Shown one piece after another: positions 33,378 through 33,398 of a stretch of DNA of 33,398 bases. Origin of the DNA: Litorilinea aerophila (lineage in GTDB: Bacteria > Chloroflexota > Anaerolineae > Caldilineales > Caldilineaceae). Where the stretch lies: NCBI GenBank assembly GCA_945897075.1, contig CAMDEX010000040.1:1-33398 (forward strand), read 5' to 3'. Position 1 is the first letter of the stretch; each line of letters opens with the position of its first letter. The notes under the pieces were generated by a model that worked only from the letters and a program-made list of their open reading frames with translations, had not been told where the DNA came from and searched no databases. Both the position numbers and the translations under genes were made by a program.

Positions 33378-33398
33378 TTGGGTTGTCGCCGGCGACAA
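33378..33398. repeat. Palindrome at the right edge (GTTGGGTT family)
   Basis: Just after the GH5 stop the sequence TTGGGTTGTCGCC leads into a perfect 16-bp palindrome (TTGTCGCCGGCGACAA, 33383-33398), cut off by the window edge. The GTTGGGTT lead matches the element at 13611, so it is probably the left arm of a longer dispersed hairpin. Confidence 0.6.

Overview
The window is GC-rich bacterial DNA with densely packed genes. Gene content (two tandem 'PTPS-related' giant membrane proteins, two DinB-fold proteins, a FadN-type beta-oxidation pair, an MoeA fused to a substrate-binding-protein domain) and intergenic regions full of 7-bp tandem repeats and palindromes suggest a Chloroflexota genome (Anaerolineae/Caldilineae-like). 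That placement is inferred from gene style, not from a marker search. No rRNA, tRNA or CRISPR array was found.

Layout. 1-4392 (minus): a molybdenum/tungsten block read moeA, moeA-PBP fusion, ABC permease, ABC ATPase; the last three overlap by 4 nt and the ATPase runs off the left edge. 4460-5110 (minus): an AT-richer PD-(D/E)XK-like orphan. 5300-9069 (minus): the fadN-fadA beta-oxidation pair with a rho-independent terminator behind it. 9405-9944 (plus): peptide deformylase behind a near-perfect sigma-70 promoter. 10083-12191 (minus): an NAD-sugar epimerase coupled to an MltG-type lytic transglycosylase. 12605-14679 (plus): GDP-4-keto-6-deoxymannose reductase and GDP-mannose 4,6-dehydratase, together a GDP-deoxyhexose pathway. 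14718-19350 (plus): a lone DUF4062-like domain, a MITE, a DinB-fold protein and two large membrane proteins. 19739-23488 (plus): a Nudix hydrolase, an orphan antitoxin-like ORF and pheT without pheS. 23615-23893: an orphan Phd/YefM antitoxin with a strong terminator. 24004-27648 (minus): ribonuclease Z and topoisomerase I. 28043-29834 (plus): DinB-fold protein and purM. 29851-32333 (plus): an AT-richer accessory block with a UPF0175 antitoxin, a PIN toxin whose C-terminal half is lost, and a coupled RecF/ABC-like ATPase plus HNH nuclease. 32330-33376 (plus): a GH5 glycosidase lipoprotein.

The best candidate for an interesting system is the ATPase-HNH pair at 30466-32333. It has Septu (PtuAB)-like architecture, sits exactly where a PIN toxin gene breaks off, and its last codon overlaps the start of a housekeeping-type glycosidase. 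The second theme is repeats. Heptamer tandem arrays of changing sequence but constant 7-bp period occur in at least ten places, two of them inside or at the start of a coding sequence. There are also a 3 x 96 bp tandem repeat, a dispersed palindrome family with core ACCTTCCGGGAAG, and an 86-bp MITE with a perfect 5-bp target duplication.
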